Assembly (NCBI GenBank): GCA_029204225.1 | Contig: CM055102.1 | Location: 20,891,192 to 20,955,191, forward strand | Source of the DNA: Diphasiastrum complanatum | Taxonomy: Eukaryota; Streptophyta; Lycopodiopsida; Lycopodiales; Lycopodiaceae | Direction of reading: 5' to 3' | Length of the DNA stretch: 64,000 bases | Shown: piece after piece, positions 33,827-45,024 of the stretch | How the letters are laid out: every line of letters starts with the position of its first letter | Position numbering within the stretch: position 1 is the stretch's first letter | Notes under the pieces: model-generated | Seen by the model: the letters and a program-made list of their open reading frames with translations, nothing else | What the model was told of the DNA's origin: nothing | Databases searched by the model: none | Translations under genes and position numbers: made by a program

Positions 33827-34988
33827 ACTTTACCATGTATCCTTTCTCTATCATTTGACCAACACTTAGCAAATTCTTTGAAAGTGAAGGAATGTAAAGA
33901 ACACCATCAAGTCTTGCTTTCCTATTAGTAGAGAGACAAATAGGAATTGAACCAATACCTTCAATCACACACTCACCACCATTGGCCATGTGAATTGCTT
34001 TCTTCGCTACATCATAAGTGACCAAAGAAGTAAAGAACTCCTTGTGACTAGTCATGTGTGAGCTAGCTCCACTATCAATCCACCATGAATCTTTGTCACC
34101 TTCACTTGATATTGGACTTGATGAACACATCAAAAGAGAATCGCCACCACCTAGACCCTCATCATTAGTAGTAAAGTTGATTTGCTTGCTACCTTCATCT
34201 CTTTGTTTCTTCAAACATTCATTAGCAAAATGCCCTTTGATTCCACAATAAAAGCATTTCAACTTAGACTTATCTTTCTTTTTGCCAAAAGAAGAAGTCT
34301 CACCTTGATCTTGCCCTTTAGACCAATTGCCTTTGTCTTTGCCCTTGAACTTGCCTTTGATGAACATAGCATCCTCTTCATAATGAGATGTCGATGTAGA
34401 TCCACCTCCTCTTGATTGAAGCCTATACTCCTCATTCACCAAGATCTCTTGCAAATCCACAATACTTGGCAAAGTCTTTTGAATAGCAAAACTTTGAACA
34501 AGATTAGCATGATCATCCAACAAGCCATTAAGTATAACTTGAACAAGCTCTACCTCCTTAATGCTTTCATCAATACATGCTAACTCATCATTGAATGCCT
34601 TAACCCTCAAAACAAAAGCATGAGTACTCTCTTCCTTCTTTTGCAAATTTTGAAAGATTTGCCTCCTAAGAGTAAGCACTCTTGATGTAGACTTGGATTC
34701 ATAAAGCTTCTTCAAAGCTTCCCAAGCCTCCAAAGATGATATGCACTTACCAACTTCCTTGAGAAGTTCATTGGTAACATTCATCTTAATCATGTGTAGA
34801 GCTTTCTTTGCTCTCTTGTCATACCTCACTTGATCTTGAGGTGCTTGAGGTCTCTCCTCCACACCTGCAACAATCTCCATCAACTCATTCATCTCCAATA
34901 AGGACTCCATCCTCACCTTCCAAGTAGAATAGTTGATTGAGGTAAGCCTATCATTGCTCTCCAATATAAATCCACCACTTGTAGCCAT
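33576..34988 (-). CDS. Copia Gag-protease polyprotein, 470 codons
   Basis: It starts MATSGGFILESNDRLTSINY, the Copia gag start, with the gag helices following: RAKKALHMIKMNVTNELL, AWEALKKLYESKSTSRVL, HAFVLRVKAFNDEL and LVQVILNGLLDDHANL. The zinc knuckle KCFYCGIKGHFANECLKK (CX2CX4HX4C intact) is at residues 243-261. The aspartic protease motif WWIDSGASSHMTSHKEFF begins near 301 and LDGVLYIPSLSKNLLSVGQM near 360. After GNKQGRLFKLD the GAG-pre-integrase zone is shortened to SYAKSKNIPYARSRYASW, and the frame stops at 33576. The ATG lies about 590 bases inside the primer site. Gag and protease look intact, so particles could form. It overlaps the 802-codon frame by 251 bases. Confidence 0.9.
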   Translation of the reverse strand: MATSGGFILESNDRLTSINYSTWKVRMESLLEMNELMEIVAGVEERPQAPQDQVRYDKRAKKALHMIKMNVTNELLKEVGKCISSLEAWEALKKLYESKSTSRVLTLRRQIFQNLQKKEESTHAFVLRVKAFNDELACIDESIKEVELVQVILNGLLDDHANLVQSFAIQKTLPSIVDLQEILVNEEYRLQSRGGGSTSTSHYEEDAMFIKGKFKGKDKGNWSKGQDQGETSSFGKKKDKSKLKCFYCGIKGHFANECLKKQRDEGSKQINFTTNDEGLGGGDSLLMCSSSPISSEGDKDSWWIDSGASSHMTSHKEFFTSLVTYDVAKKAIHMANGGECVIEGIGSIPICLSTNRKARLDGVLYIPSLSKNLLSVGQMIEKGYMVKFGGDACFITKEEILVARGNKQGRLFKLDAFVMANKKDGMEKKIGLNFPKLPFSINKIGGSYAKSKNIPYARSRYASWRCSSLC

Positions 34989-35566
34989 GTTGAAGTGACC
35001 TGATCTTATCTTTCAACATGTTCCAATGCACAAAGCACTCTCTTGAATGTCAACAGATTAACTCAAGAAGAAATCACAAAGTTATGGAACCTCTCAAATC
35101 TCTTCTAGCACTTCTAACTAGAAAATCAACATATAGAATAGTGAAATCTTGATCAACCTATGATCTATCCTCAATCTAATAATTCTTGACACTTCCTAAG
35201 ATTGAAACACACTCAAATGAATTTCAGTAATCTCACAAACTAGAGATCCAATCAAAATTAGGGTTTTGACAAAATCACAAAAAATTGAATATCTCAAATT
35301 CTACATGCAATTTCTAGAAACTTGGTATATCTTCTTGTAGACTCCAATGAGACCTTCCTAATGCACCAAAATAATCTAATTCTAGTAAACCAAGTGTGAA
35401 ATTGGAATTGATCAAGTATCTAACCCTATATTGAGTTTTGACCTACAAAAGATCAATTCTACACATGCAAAAATGCTGATTTTTGAGTAGAGATCAATCT
35501 AGCATGGGTAACTCCTCCAAATCCTTGCTAAAGATGGCTGATCCTTTCATAACCTGAAACACAAGA

Positions 35567-35578
35567 GCTCTGATACCA
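35567..35578 (-). promoter_or_regulatory. Primer-binding site of the complete element
   Basis: TGGTATCAGAGC on the minus strand abuts the 5' LTR end with no spacer. It is a perfect initiator Met-tRNA match. Confidence 0.9.
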
Positions 35579-36230
35579 TGTGAAGGATTTCAGATCATTC
35601 AAGATCCAATCTATGTCCCAAATCTTTGGTTACAATAAGGAGCAAACCAACAATCCTGCCAATGTAGAAAAATCAGCATCTACATACAAAATGAGATGCA
35701 AACTCTAAGAGATATTGATCAAACATGAACCAAAACATAAAATATGTTTTCTGTCCGTACAATTACAGTACCCTACTGTATTTCACATGTGTGGAACCAA
35801 AAATAACAATAAATGATTATTCTACACATAGAATTGCAAGATAACACCAAAATAGTGCACCAATGAGTAGTAGAACCCAAAGAGAACCATGTATAATGAT
35901 GAAATGAGAGATAGAAGAGAGAAGATGTGTCTCTCCACGAGTTACATCCTTTTATAGAGTTTCCAAACCCTATTTGGCCACTTGGCTTTCCCTCCAAAAT
36001 GTAAACCCTACTATTTTTGGGTCTAGATTCAATGTACCCAAAGTTCAAATTTGAATCTCTCTCAAACTCGACTACCAACTTTCCCACACTTTCCAAAAGT
36101 GTTTATTGAATGTATTTTAAACTAATATAACTTCAAAAAGTTTATCTCAGTCTAAAATGAGTTTTGGCCTCTTATTGACAATTTACCAAAATATGACTAA
36201 ACTAGACTAAACTAGTTGAAATCTCTCACA
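35579..36230 (-). repeat. 5' LTR of the complete element
   Basis: It has TGTGA/TCACA ends and is the partner of 30774-31422. It should hold the promoter: a minus-strand TATAAAAGG at 35948-35956 lies about 275 bases inside from the LTR start. A CACATGTGTG palindrome is at 35784. Confidence 0.9.
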
Positions 36231-36235
36231 ATTCC
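36231..36235. repeat. 5-bp target site duplication (right)
   Basis: ATTCC, identical to 30769-30773, follows the LTR end at 36230. Confidence 0.9.
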
Positions 36236-38397
36236 TTCTTTTGTTGCACATCTTTTGTCTGCGTCTCGTTTGATCACCATGACCAAAGCCTTGGGTGGCG
36301 TCCATCCCATCGCTGTTGGCAAATTCCTCCTCTGTCTTGTTAGTCACTCTATATGTTTTCAGTTTCAACAAGTTTTCATCTCCTTTCTCTCCCCTCATCA
36401 ATTTGGCGTCTGTACTCCTGGCGGCTGTGAAGCTATCATTCATGGTTTGCATGCCATGCTTGATCTCCATCCTGACTGGGTTCTCCAAGTGGATGTTTCC
36501 AATGCTTTTAACTCTGTTTCTAGAGCTGTGATCTTTCGGGAGCTGCATGCAGCTGGTGGTGAGTTAGCTCAACTTATCCCATTTGTGCGGTTGTTCTATG
36601 CTACTGAGGCTCCTCTTTTACAGTCACCATGTGCGCTCTGGGGATCTTTCTACTATCCAGTCTACAGCAGGTACTCATCAAGGTGATCCTTTGAGTGGTC
36701 CTCTTTTTGCTCTGGCTCATTTCCGTGCACTTTGAGCTTCTACAGAGGCCTTTCCAACCTACTTATTTCCTTCGGTTGCTGATGACACTCATATTGTTGG
36801 TCCTGCTCCTACGATGCTCCTCACATTTCATCATTTCTCTGAGCAGTTGGCTTCTCTTGGTTTGTCTATTCAACCTGCAAGTGTTCAATGTGGTCTCCAG
36901 CAGGTCTTCCCTCGGACTTTGTTCCTCCTCCAGGTTTCCTTGCTCCTTCCGATGGCATTCGCATTATGGGTGTTCCTTTTGGGTCTGCGTCCTTTAGCTC
37001 TGCTTTTCTTGGTGAGGCTCTCCATACGGACATTGCTCATTCAGATCTGCTTCCTCGGTTGGGCGACACTCAAGGCGCGTTTGGCATCTTGATGTCTTGC
37101 TTTATCCAGTGTCCTCCTTATCTGCTGCGGACTTTTCCCCCTACTCAGGACTTTATGCATCTTCTCTCTTCCTTTGACAGCCCGATTATGGATGTTTCTG
37201 GCCACCTTTGGAGACCCTTTCAGCTCGGAACCAGGCTCGGTTACCTATTTCTTGTGGAGGTGTGGTCTTCTCTCTACGGTTTCTTCTGCACCTGCTGCTT
37301 TTCTTGGGAGTTGGGCTCTTGTTGCACCTGCTTTGTCTTCTCAGTTCCTTTCTGGCTTTCGCCCTCTCTTGGTGGATTGTATTGCTTGTGTGGATAGCGG
37401 TTCTCTACCTTTCCAGCATCTCCTCATCGCTGCGCGAGAGCTGCTCCCCCTCTCTGCCCAAGCTTGTCATCCTCCTTTTGAGCAACTCCTCACTTTCAGT
37501 TCAGATCACCTGCAAGAGACCCTCTTGGAGCATGTGCACAAGCAAACCCTTTCCAGCATGATCTCTAAGGCTCCTTCGACATTGCATCAAGCTCGGCTTC
37601 TTTCTTGTGCGGATCCAGGTGCAGGGGCTTGACTGTCAGCTCGATCTGTTTTTCCTTCCTTTCGGTTGTCTTCAGCCATCTTCATCACTGCTCTTCGTCT
37701 TTGCTTGGGGCTACCTCATCCTTCGGTCTTGGGTCTCTCCAAGTGTGTTTGTGGTCACCCTATTGATGCTCTTGCTGTTCACCTCCTCCGTTGTCCTTCT
37801 GGGAGTGAGCGCACTGCTATGCATGATGTTGTCAGAAATGCAGCGGTCGCTATAGCCAGAGATGGAGGATTCCATGTCCTCAGAGAGCAGTCTCGTGTGC
37901 TTCTTCTACCGCTTCCCACTCTTCCTGTAGGTGTGTTGACATTGTTCTCTCTCGGAATGGGCTTCGGACTTTGGCAGATGTTGTTGCTAATCCCACGCGT
38001 GGTGACCTACTGCCTCGCTCTACCTTCACACCATGAGAAGAGGCAGGCGTGGCAACACAAGAGAAGGAAAAACACTACTCCGACAGGCACCCTATTGGTG
38101 CTTTCATTCCCTTGGCAATTGAAACTTATGGCTCCTTGCATCAACGCTTTGAGGATTTTCTTCGCATGTGTTCTCATCAGGCGGCAGAGCGTCAAGGTAC
38201 TCCTGGTTCTTTTCTCGTGGCTTCTTTCAAGCAACGTATTTCCATTGCCCTGCAACGTGCTCAGGCCCTAGCAATCCTACAACAGGCGATGGTGGCTGGG
38301 TCTTCTACATCTCATCTCCCTTCATTAGTTGACTCACCACCTCTTCACTTTTCTGATCTATTGCAGTCAGTTGGCAGACTCCCACTAACATCATCAT
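36236..38397 (+). mobile_element. R2-like LINE, RT and endonuclease half
   Basis: RT motifs in order: TKALGGVHPIAVGKFLL (36283), DWVLQVDVSNAFNSVSRAV with the first catalytic Asp (36475), THQGDPLSGPLFALAHF (36673), and SVADDTHIVGPAPT with the ADD catalytic pair (36775). Frameshifts separate them, one being near 36640. The C-terminal domain has CVCGHPIDALAVHLLRC (CX1CX9HX3C) at 37745, then VLREQSRV (37870), VDIVLSRNGLRTLADVV (37935) and GAFIPLAIETYGSLHQRFED (38095). This CCHC plus Asp/Glu pattern fits the restriction-like endonuclease of R2-type LINEs. AATAAA occurs at about 38546. No poly(A) or microsatellite tail is evident. Confidence 0.8.
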
Positions 38398-39234
38398 AGT
38401 TTTTGCCCTTTAATTTTTAATGCCATGATCTAGATTAATCTTTACTTTACTGCAAGCTTCACTCTTGTTTGGGCTTACTTTTGCTTAAACTTCCCCTTCA
38501 GGGTGTATATATCTTTTTCATCGATGTATCTACTAGTTTTTTCTATGAATAAATGCACCAAGGTTATTGTAGGCTGAATCTACAATCTCAATTCTCTTGT
38601 GTACAATATAATGTATGATGTTAAGTTTAAAACTTAAGTTCTATGTGATTTTAGCCAGGACATCTTTGAGATCTAACCTATTTTCAACGGTATGGTAAGG
38701 TTGTACATTGTCCTATGCTCCCTAATCTAATGGTTATATTTTAGACTTTTCTTATAACACATAACAGGCTGCTTCTCCTATTTTTGCAATTAGCAAAACA
38801 TTCTGTTTTTTGCAAAGCCTAAAATCAAAGGTTCCAGACATATCATTAAACATTTCACATTTGCAAGTTTCAAGCATTTGATTGCTACATTGTTTGGGCC
38901 TCCCTTGCACATAGCGAAGACGTGACAGTTGTATGATTGTTGTGAACAAGTTCTCAAGCAAGCCCATTTTGTTCTTGTGCACAACACAATCACAACAAAA
39001 TTGTGTGCGCATATTTTCTTGTTGAGAGCACTCATGCTAGACGGACTTCCACACTCTATACTTACTAATCGAGATCTTTCATAATTATGGTCAATGCTTA
39101 TGCGTATTTTGGACATTCGTGTATCGATGAGCACAACATACATTCAACCACGTAAGTTTTTAGCGAATTTCTAGAAGGTTGTATAAAGCATTTTGTGTCA
39201 CCTACAGGCCAAAATTGGGATCAACACTTAATGT
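38398..39234. other. LINE 3' flank and unassigned sequence
   Basis: AATAAA near 38546 may be the LINE polyadenylation signal. Nothing else is recognised to 39234. Confidence 0.45.
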
Positions 39235-40220
39235 TTAGTTGAGTATAGCTCATAGAACCCACGATCCTCTGAACTGTGGGTCCTGGGAACCGTGGTGGGA
39301 ACCATACCACGGTTCATGAACCGTGGTACAATTACTACAGTTAATTATTTATTTATTTATTTCCCAATTTCCCCCCAAAACCCCTCCCAAGGCATTTTTG
39401 GTCCTCATTTCATAAATTTCATAGAGTTCACATAGATTCACAAATGGTCCTTTGATTTCACAAATGATTTCACAGATAGAACCAAATTTCAGAGATTTTT
39501 GGACCTGATTTCACATATTGAACCAGATTTCACAACTAGTCCTCTGATTTCACAAATGATTTCACAGATCAAACCAAATTTCATAGATGTCAAAGATTTT
39601 TTTGGCATTTTTTTGGGCTATTTTTGGGGGTCGGAAACAAAAAACTAATTAATTAATTAAATAAATTAACTGTACAATCATAGAACCCATGGTTCCCAGA
39701 ACCGTGGGTCTTGGAAACCGTACCACGGTTCATTGAACCGTGGTACGATTCCAGTATTCTATTAATTAATTAATTAAGTAATTATTTAATAACCAAATTC
39801 ATATTGACACAGATTTGGACCTGATCCACACAGACCTGATAATCCACACAGACTTGTTAATCCAAATTCCACACAGTCTGTTAAAATGTGTTTAAATTCT
39901 TGTTTAGCGGGGTTTTCTATCATTGAGGTTCAGTATATATTATTTTTAGATGTTTTTTATCAGACCTATGTACTAAAAAAAAATTAATTGATTAATTAAT
40001 TATCAGTACAATTTACCACAGTTGCAGGTAAAAAATTTTGAGAACCGTATGGTTCACTGTACAATTCTCAAAACCGTGGTGAACTGTTCACGGTTCATTG
40101 ATTCTATGTGTACAGTTCACCATGGTTCCAGGCAAAGAAAATTGTGAACCGTACCATTCTGAGAACCGTGGTGAACCATGGATGGTTTCTTAATTCTATG
40201 GTATAGCTATAACAACTCAA
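39235..40220. mobile_element. Inverted-repeat (fold-back/MITE-like) element with GAACCGTGGT repeats
   Basis: The left end AGTTGAGTATAGCTCATAGAA and the reverse complement of the right end, AGTTGTTATAGCTATACCATA, are similar, giving imperfect terminal inverted repeats. The inside carries exact GAACCGTGGT at 39287, 39318, 39735 and 40163 and its inverse ACCACGGTTC at 39306 and 39722, many further variants, and TTAATTAATTAA blocks near 39643, 39764 and 39990. There is no coding. It looks like a non-autonomous DNA transposon or fold-back element; the class is not certain and I could not define a target duplication. Confidence 0.55.
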
Positions 40221-41471
40221 TTTGTATTGAGGTGTCATTTTTTCTCTTGGCGCATTGCAACACACCAACTTTATCAAATATACCATTACCACAAAAGGAT
40301 GTCCCAATCCCTTCACAACTTTTCAATCTAATGCTCGTGAGACTATTAGCCATGCAACAAGATGTTTGTAGCAAGTTTAGCAACAAATTAAAGTTTTTGT
40401 AAATTTTGACATTAGCAAGTGTGGAATTTGATGAGGGTAAGATGTATAGCTCGCCATAAATTTGTATTGGGGCAAACTCAAACAAAAAAGTTCAATCCTC
40501 AATTTTATGAACCCTTCGGGATTTGTAGAAGCTTCATGTGATCACATATTGCATACAACTTTCTCCCACCAACAAAGCATGTGACATTGTTCATGTGAGT
40601 CTTCTTTGCGCTACCAGTGGGACTAATGAGCCTTTGATTTTGATTTAACTAGCAATTTTTGGCTTCTCCATTTTTGGCAAGCTACAGCTACTATTCTTCA
40701 AGTTCAAATTTGATAGTCGTTCTTGTCAATAGGTCATTTGGTCTAATGGCATTGTAGGGTAATGACACTACAAAGAAGTCCATCGATGTCCTCACTTAGC
40801 CACCACCCCTACAAGATCAAGCCAAAGCAATTGTTGTCACTAATGATTATCAATTCTTATAGGAAGATCTTAATGTGATCTTGACTACCTCAACCACATT
40901 CATTTGACTCCAAAATTTTATTATTGCCGACATTGAGGGCAATACTCTACTCAATAGGGAGTGTTATAAACATGTATGGAAATTATGCATATAATGGGAA
41001 TCTGGCATTATTTGACATTAGGAGGGAGGGGCCTTGGATCCAGTTCCTGATTTTATAGCCCATTTGTTACTTCAAGGTTCGTTCATTATATTCATTTCGT
41101 AGGCTTGTAGATAATATTATAGGAGATCAGTATGTTCTTGGAATGAACTAACCCTTATCTATACAGGAGGGTATAAATAGGTGTTGCATCGTTCACTTCA
41201 TCGCTTATAATCTTCGGTTCTTTTTTAAATTTTTGTAGATGACTTGACAGCTCTTCCCTGTAGGGAATCAACTATCGATGGTGATTAATGTTCATTTAGT
41301 ATTCTTTGGAGTAGATGGCTGTTAATCATTCTTTACTATCTATTATGTATGTGATGCAATGCCAAATAGCTGATTGAGTTTATATACCAGCTATTCTTAT
41401 TACACCTACTACCAGGTTAGTGTTCAGATTTTCAAACTTTGAGCAAAAGAAACCTATTGTCAACAGCCTAC
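40221..41471. other. Unassigned; possible LTR fragment with TATA box at 41172
   Basis: The phrase AATAGGGAGTGTTATAAACATG at about 40965 looks like a purine tract plus LTR start (TGTTATAAAC), and TATAAATA at 41172-41179 lies 200 bases on. Without a second copy this remains a guess. No further HOP2 exon is recognisable here, though the gene's 3' part should run in this direction. Confidence 0.3.
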
Positions 41472-41917
41472 CTGCTCCAAGTGCATTCACGGCAGTCCTT
41501 TCAACTGCAAGATTCTCCTGCAAGTTGTTGATTTCTTTCTTCATATGCTCAAGCTCCTCGTTAGTTGGAATATTGAACTGGTCTTGCTTTGCTAGGTAAA
41601 TTTTCTGCTTTCCGTACTCTTGGAAAGTAATTTTTCCAGCATCTGCTAAAGAATCCAATGCCTTCTGTGCTGCTGTCTTTTTAATCCCATACTTTTGAAG
41701 AGAGTCAGCAACAATTTGAGAGTTCAATGGCTTGTTTTGCTGTGCATCAAATCATTTTCAAAACTTACTTCTGTCCTGGATAGCCTTAACACGACTCATC
41801 TCATCCCTTTGAGATATCAATGATGAATAGTACAACTTACGTAACATAAGCTTCACAATCTGTATATATAGCTGATAGTTGAAGGCCATACCTCATTGAT
41901 AAAGTTCAGTACAATTT
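41472..41917 (-). CDS. HOP2: HOP2 (homologous-pairing protein 2), two internal exons
   Basis: Exon at 41917-41892 (26 bp) encodes IVLNFINE between a CTCTTGCAG acceptor and a GTATGG donor. After a 152-bp intron, the exon at 41739-41472 (268 bp) begins after GATGCACAG with QNKPLNSQIVADSLQKYGIK, continues KKTAAQKALDSLADAGKITF and EYGKQKIYLAKQDQFNIPTN, and ends ...ERTAVNALGA with donor GTAGGC. Phase is kept across the intron. This is the winged-helix DNA-binding start of HOP2, with the beginning of its coiled coil. HOP2 works with MND1 to help DMC1/RAD51 strand exchange in meiosis, in the nucleus. The first exon and the C-terminal coiled-coil exons are not visible; transposons flank it, so it may be a long-intron gene or a truncated copy. 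The two exons show no stop or frameshift. Confidence 0.85.
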
Positions 41918-41946
41918 CTGCAAGAGATGAGAATTTGTGTACAAAG

Positions 41947-41980
41947 TCAGTCTCTCTCTCTCTCTCGCTCTCTCTCTCTC
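41947..41980. repeat. CT microsatellite
   Basis: A (CT)n run with one interruption, just upstream of the HOP2 exon on its coding strand (as GA). Confidence 0.8.
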
Positions 41981-42098
41981 AGCAAGAAAAATTGTAACCA
42001 TTTGCAGGAAATGTTTTATATGTTATACGAAGTTCACTTGCTTAATTGTCATTTCCACGCATGCTTTGTACTTCCTTAATTTTAGACTCTGTGGTACT

Positions 42099-42225
42099 GA
42101 AATCTGCGATCTTAGTGAGTTGATCAACCAATAATCACACATCATCTCCCCTCTTCTTTGTGGGAGATGAGTAATAAAATCCATGAAAATACTCTCGTTT
42201 CACATTCTACACCAAGTCTAATGGC
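42099..42225 (-). mobile_element. Chromovirus-type Gypsy integrase scrap (minus)
   Basis: On the minus strand from about 42180: SIFMDFITHLPQRRG, then after a one-base shift DDV, a stop, LLVDQLTKIADF. This matches the start of a Gypsy integrase core (MDFxxxLP...VDRLTKxAHF), from a family different from family B, whose motif is DYIGPI. It is about 40 codons and broken. Confidence 0.6.
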
Positions 42226-42229
42226 TATT

Positions 42230-43448
42230 TTATAAGCTTTGGGATGTGTTGGGCTCCGTTATACTATCTGCAATGACTTTGAACTTTTGGTTCACATCCT
42301 TCACAAAGCAACAATCATGGGCAAATTCTACTTTCAACTTTTGATCAGTAATGACACCAACAGAAAGTATATTTTTCTTCAGACCTGGTACATAAAGTAC
42401 CTCCTTGATCGTCTTGCTTTTGCCATCAGAAAGTTGGATGAAAACGGTGTTTATCCCCTTGATCTTGCACACATCACCATTTGCTTGTGAAATAGACGTT
42501 CCATTATCCAACTCTCTCAAGCTACTGAACCAATCTTTGTTACCTATCATGTGTCTTGTGGCTCCTGAGTCAATGTACCACGCTTGATCATCTTTATTAG
42601 ATGACAATGCTGATATGAAGCACCCTCATCGACAAGGTTACCTGCTTGCTTTGGTTTCCCCTTGTCTGATTCTGCCAGAAATTTCCAACATTCACTCTTC
42701 CAATGGCCCTTTTTGCCACAATGGAGGCATTTGCCTTTCTTCTTGGTCTTGCTGGAAGATCCCTCATCCTCCTGAGTCTTGGTGAATTGCTGCTTAGACT
42801 TCTTCTTGCCCTTGCCTTTGCCTTGTTTTTGGCATGTCGCAAGTGCTTGATCGTCAGTATTTTGACGTCTAGCTTTCACCATTTCTTACCGTTGCTCCTC
42901 CTGCATAAAGATTCTTGTGAGCTCGTCAAAGGTTGGCAATCTTTCTCTTGATGCTATACCGCTCACAAACATTTGATAGGGTTCTGCAATACCGCATAAT
43001 GCATTATTCACCAACTCCACATCACGTATGTGCTCACCAGTAGAATGTAGTTCATCTCTCATTTTCTTGATTCTGGTCATAGACGTCTAAATATGCTCTC
43101 CTTGCTCCATGCGGGCACTATTCAATTTTGACTTCAAAAACATGATCCTTGATGGATTTGACATCTCGAACTGCTCCTTTAGTACATCCCATGCCTGTCT
43201 GGGTGTAACAACATCACAAATGTGGGTAATGATGTGATCCTTTATTGACAAGTTGACATAAGTCAAGGCCCTTCTTGCTCTTCTATCAAATGCTTTGATG
43301 TCAGTTTCATTCGCCGGTCCTCTTTCATCACCCGTAATGATATCCCACAACCCCTTCTCTATCAGTATGTTTTTTATTTTGAATTCCGCACTGCATAGTT
43401 GGAAATCTCGTCCAATTTGCTACTTTCACTCAAAATGGACTCTCCCAT
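42230..43448 (-). mobile_element. Copia gag-protease, family A (minus)
   Basis: The ATG at 43448 opens MGESILSESSKLDEISNY, the Copia gag start. A stop and frameshift near 43380 lead to GLWDIITGDERG, RRARRALTYVNLSIKDHI, SRIMFLKSKLNSARMEQG and VELVNNALCGIAEPYQMF. The zinc knuckle KCLHCGKKGHWKSECWKF is intact (near 42725). The last frame from 42607 has the protease WYIDSGATRHMIGNKDWF, then VLYVPGLKKNILSVGVI. Several stops break it. It is cut at 42230, joined to the Gypsy scrap. The protein resembles the plus-strand gag-protease at 56950-58188. Confidence 0.85.
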
Positions 43449-44740
43449 GTTTCCCTTCCCAGAAACGTCTGAAATTGCAACCGTAGGCTAAAAACTGTAT
43501 GTTGAGGCCAACAATGATGTCAGAAGTAAAAAATAATGACCTACTATTTTTTCCTTACCAAGGCACTCGCCACTCTTCCGCCAAATTGAAAGCCAAATCG
43601 GTGTCACCTTCCGAAATGCACTTTGTCTCCAACTTCCAACTGCGTGCCCAGTGGAATGGTGAATTCACTTTTGGCGTGCTCCGAACACTTTCTCTGCTAC
43701 AATCACTTTGTTTTGTGTTATCGTACTTGCAGGTACAGTCTGGGTGCCCTTCATTTGGAGGTTATAGCCTTTTGTTTGGGTCAAAACGGACAAAGGATCC
43801 AAAAATAGGGACTTTTCTAGTTTTTGAACTGTTTCTTCAAAATGAAGAACCTCCACCCTTCAGTGAATTTGGACCCAACTCTCACTTCAAACTGAAATTT
43901 TTTAATGAAGTTGCAATGAACTTTGCACTTCAGGCCCCTTTCTTTGAAGTTCACAATGGACTTAAAGAAATCCAATGGCTTATCAGGCTCCAATGGTCTA
44001 TTCTTTATCCCTGAGACTTGATCTTGACCATTGATTTGTTGGCCTTTGATCCTACGATGATGCGCGATCTAGCGTGCTAATAGAAGCCGCTGGCCACTCA
44101 AATACACCAGGGATTGGCAAGAGTGAGAGTGCGTGACCTGTTCTCTCGGCCTCCTCCTTCACGAGCTTCTTAACTATGGCAGCCACCCAGCTCACGCAAA
44201 TCTAGCATTCTATCTGCAGCACGACCTTCCACGGCCTCTTAAGAATCTATTTAACTGATTAAGGCGCCCTCCAACAAGCTTTTACAACTCCAAAAATCGT
44301 TCAGAACAAAGAGATAACTACGATTTTATACTTCCAAGCTCCAAACCAGGATTTTTCTCACAAATCTGATCTTGGCTTTCTGTTCACAGCTCTCTGACAG
44401 GCCAAACCTCTTCCTCTAGGTCGCTTACTGCTAAGAGTCTGATGCTTCAAACCAATCTCAAAACTGTGTCCGTTTGAATGCACACCGACTACAAACGCCA
44501 AGTAGTATTTTAACAAAACTTTTAGAATTCTGCCACTCCACTCTTTAGATTCGACTGACAAGTCCTGTCACTGAATCTTCACATAGTCTCAAGCTTAGCA
44601 TGCTTTTGTTTGCTAGAATCTGTGCATTAGTGCTTTACTTTCTGTCTTCAACCCGCCGTAAACCTCGAACTCTCAGAAGACTGCTCTTCTCCCGAAGCTC
44701 TCTTTAACGGTGACGTTGTACTGTATACACTCCCTGTACG
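43449..44740 (-). other. Family A leader (minus)
   Basis: Untranslated leader between primer site and gag, about 1.3 kb, which is long for Copia. It contains the block near 43850-43960 that resembles 1360-1500. No coding recognised. Confidence 0.6.
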
Positions 44741-44752
44741 ACTCTGATACCA
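44741..44752 (-). promoter_or_regulatory. Primer-binding site, family A
   Basis: On the minus strand TGGTATCAGAGT, one mismatch at the last base from the standard site, two bases inside the LTR edge. Confidence 0.8.
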
Positions 44753-44754
44753 AC

Positions 44755-45020
44755 TTAGAATTTGCTTCTAACAGGAACATAGATCATGCTACACAGTATC
44801 ACGGACATAAAACACTCTCCACTCCAAGATCAGATAGCAACTGTATTTCTCAAAACGAAAATACACTGTACATATAGTTCTTCACTCAAGCAATTCATGC
44901 ATGACCCAGGTTGCCGTTGATGGGATGCGTGTCCCGTCGGCTCACCCGTGGCGAGGCCAACTGATCCTTATCTACTGATAGGACCCACAGTACACTGAAC
45001 ACAGTGATTCTACTTTAATT
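44755..45020 (-). repeat. 5' LTR, family A (minus)
   Basis: This is the reverse complement of the LTR at 8537-8782 with substitutions and small indels. Its inner end has TTAGAATT at 44755. The outer end matches ACAGTGATTCTACTTTAATT and then stops where Gypsy RT begins, the last few bases being lost or changed. Confidence 0.8.
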
Positions 45021-45024
45021 TTTA

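Larger units (their letters stand above)
30774..36230 (-). mobile_element. Complete non-autonomous Copia-type LTR element (minus)
   Basis: This is the only structurally complete element here: 5457 bp, two LTRs of 649 and 652 bp with TGTGA/TCACA ends, ATTCC target duplication, primer site, polypurine tract, a gag-protease frame and an 802-codon second frame. Integrase, normal RT and RNase H are absent. The LTRs differ at roughly 20-25 positions plus small indels (my count by eye, about 3 percent), so it is not very recent but younger than its neighbours. It sits inside an R2-like LINE. Mobilisation would need proteins from another element, possibly a relative of the copies at 16.6-18.7 or 49.7-52.8 kb. 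Confidence 0.9.

Noticed and set aside
38752-39143. Minus-strand frames of 86 and 117 codons
   Set aside because: Overlapping frames without recognisable motifs, no conserved copy in the window.
39235-40220. Possible CRISPR-like array because of repeated GAACCGTGGT
   Set aside because: Units are in both orientations, unevenly spaced and degenerate, and the context is a plant nuclear genome.
41380-41471. Continuation of the HOP2 frame past the second exon
   Set aside because: After NALGA the translation no longer resembles HOP2 and a good GT donor lies at 41471, so it is intron.
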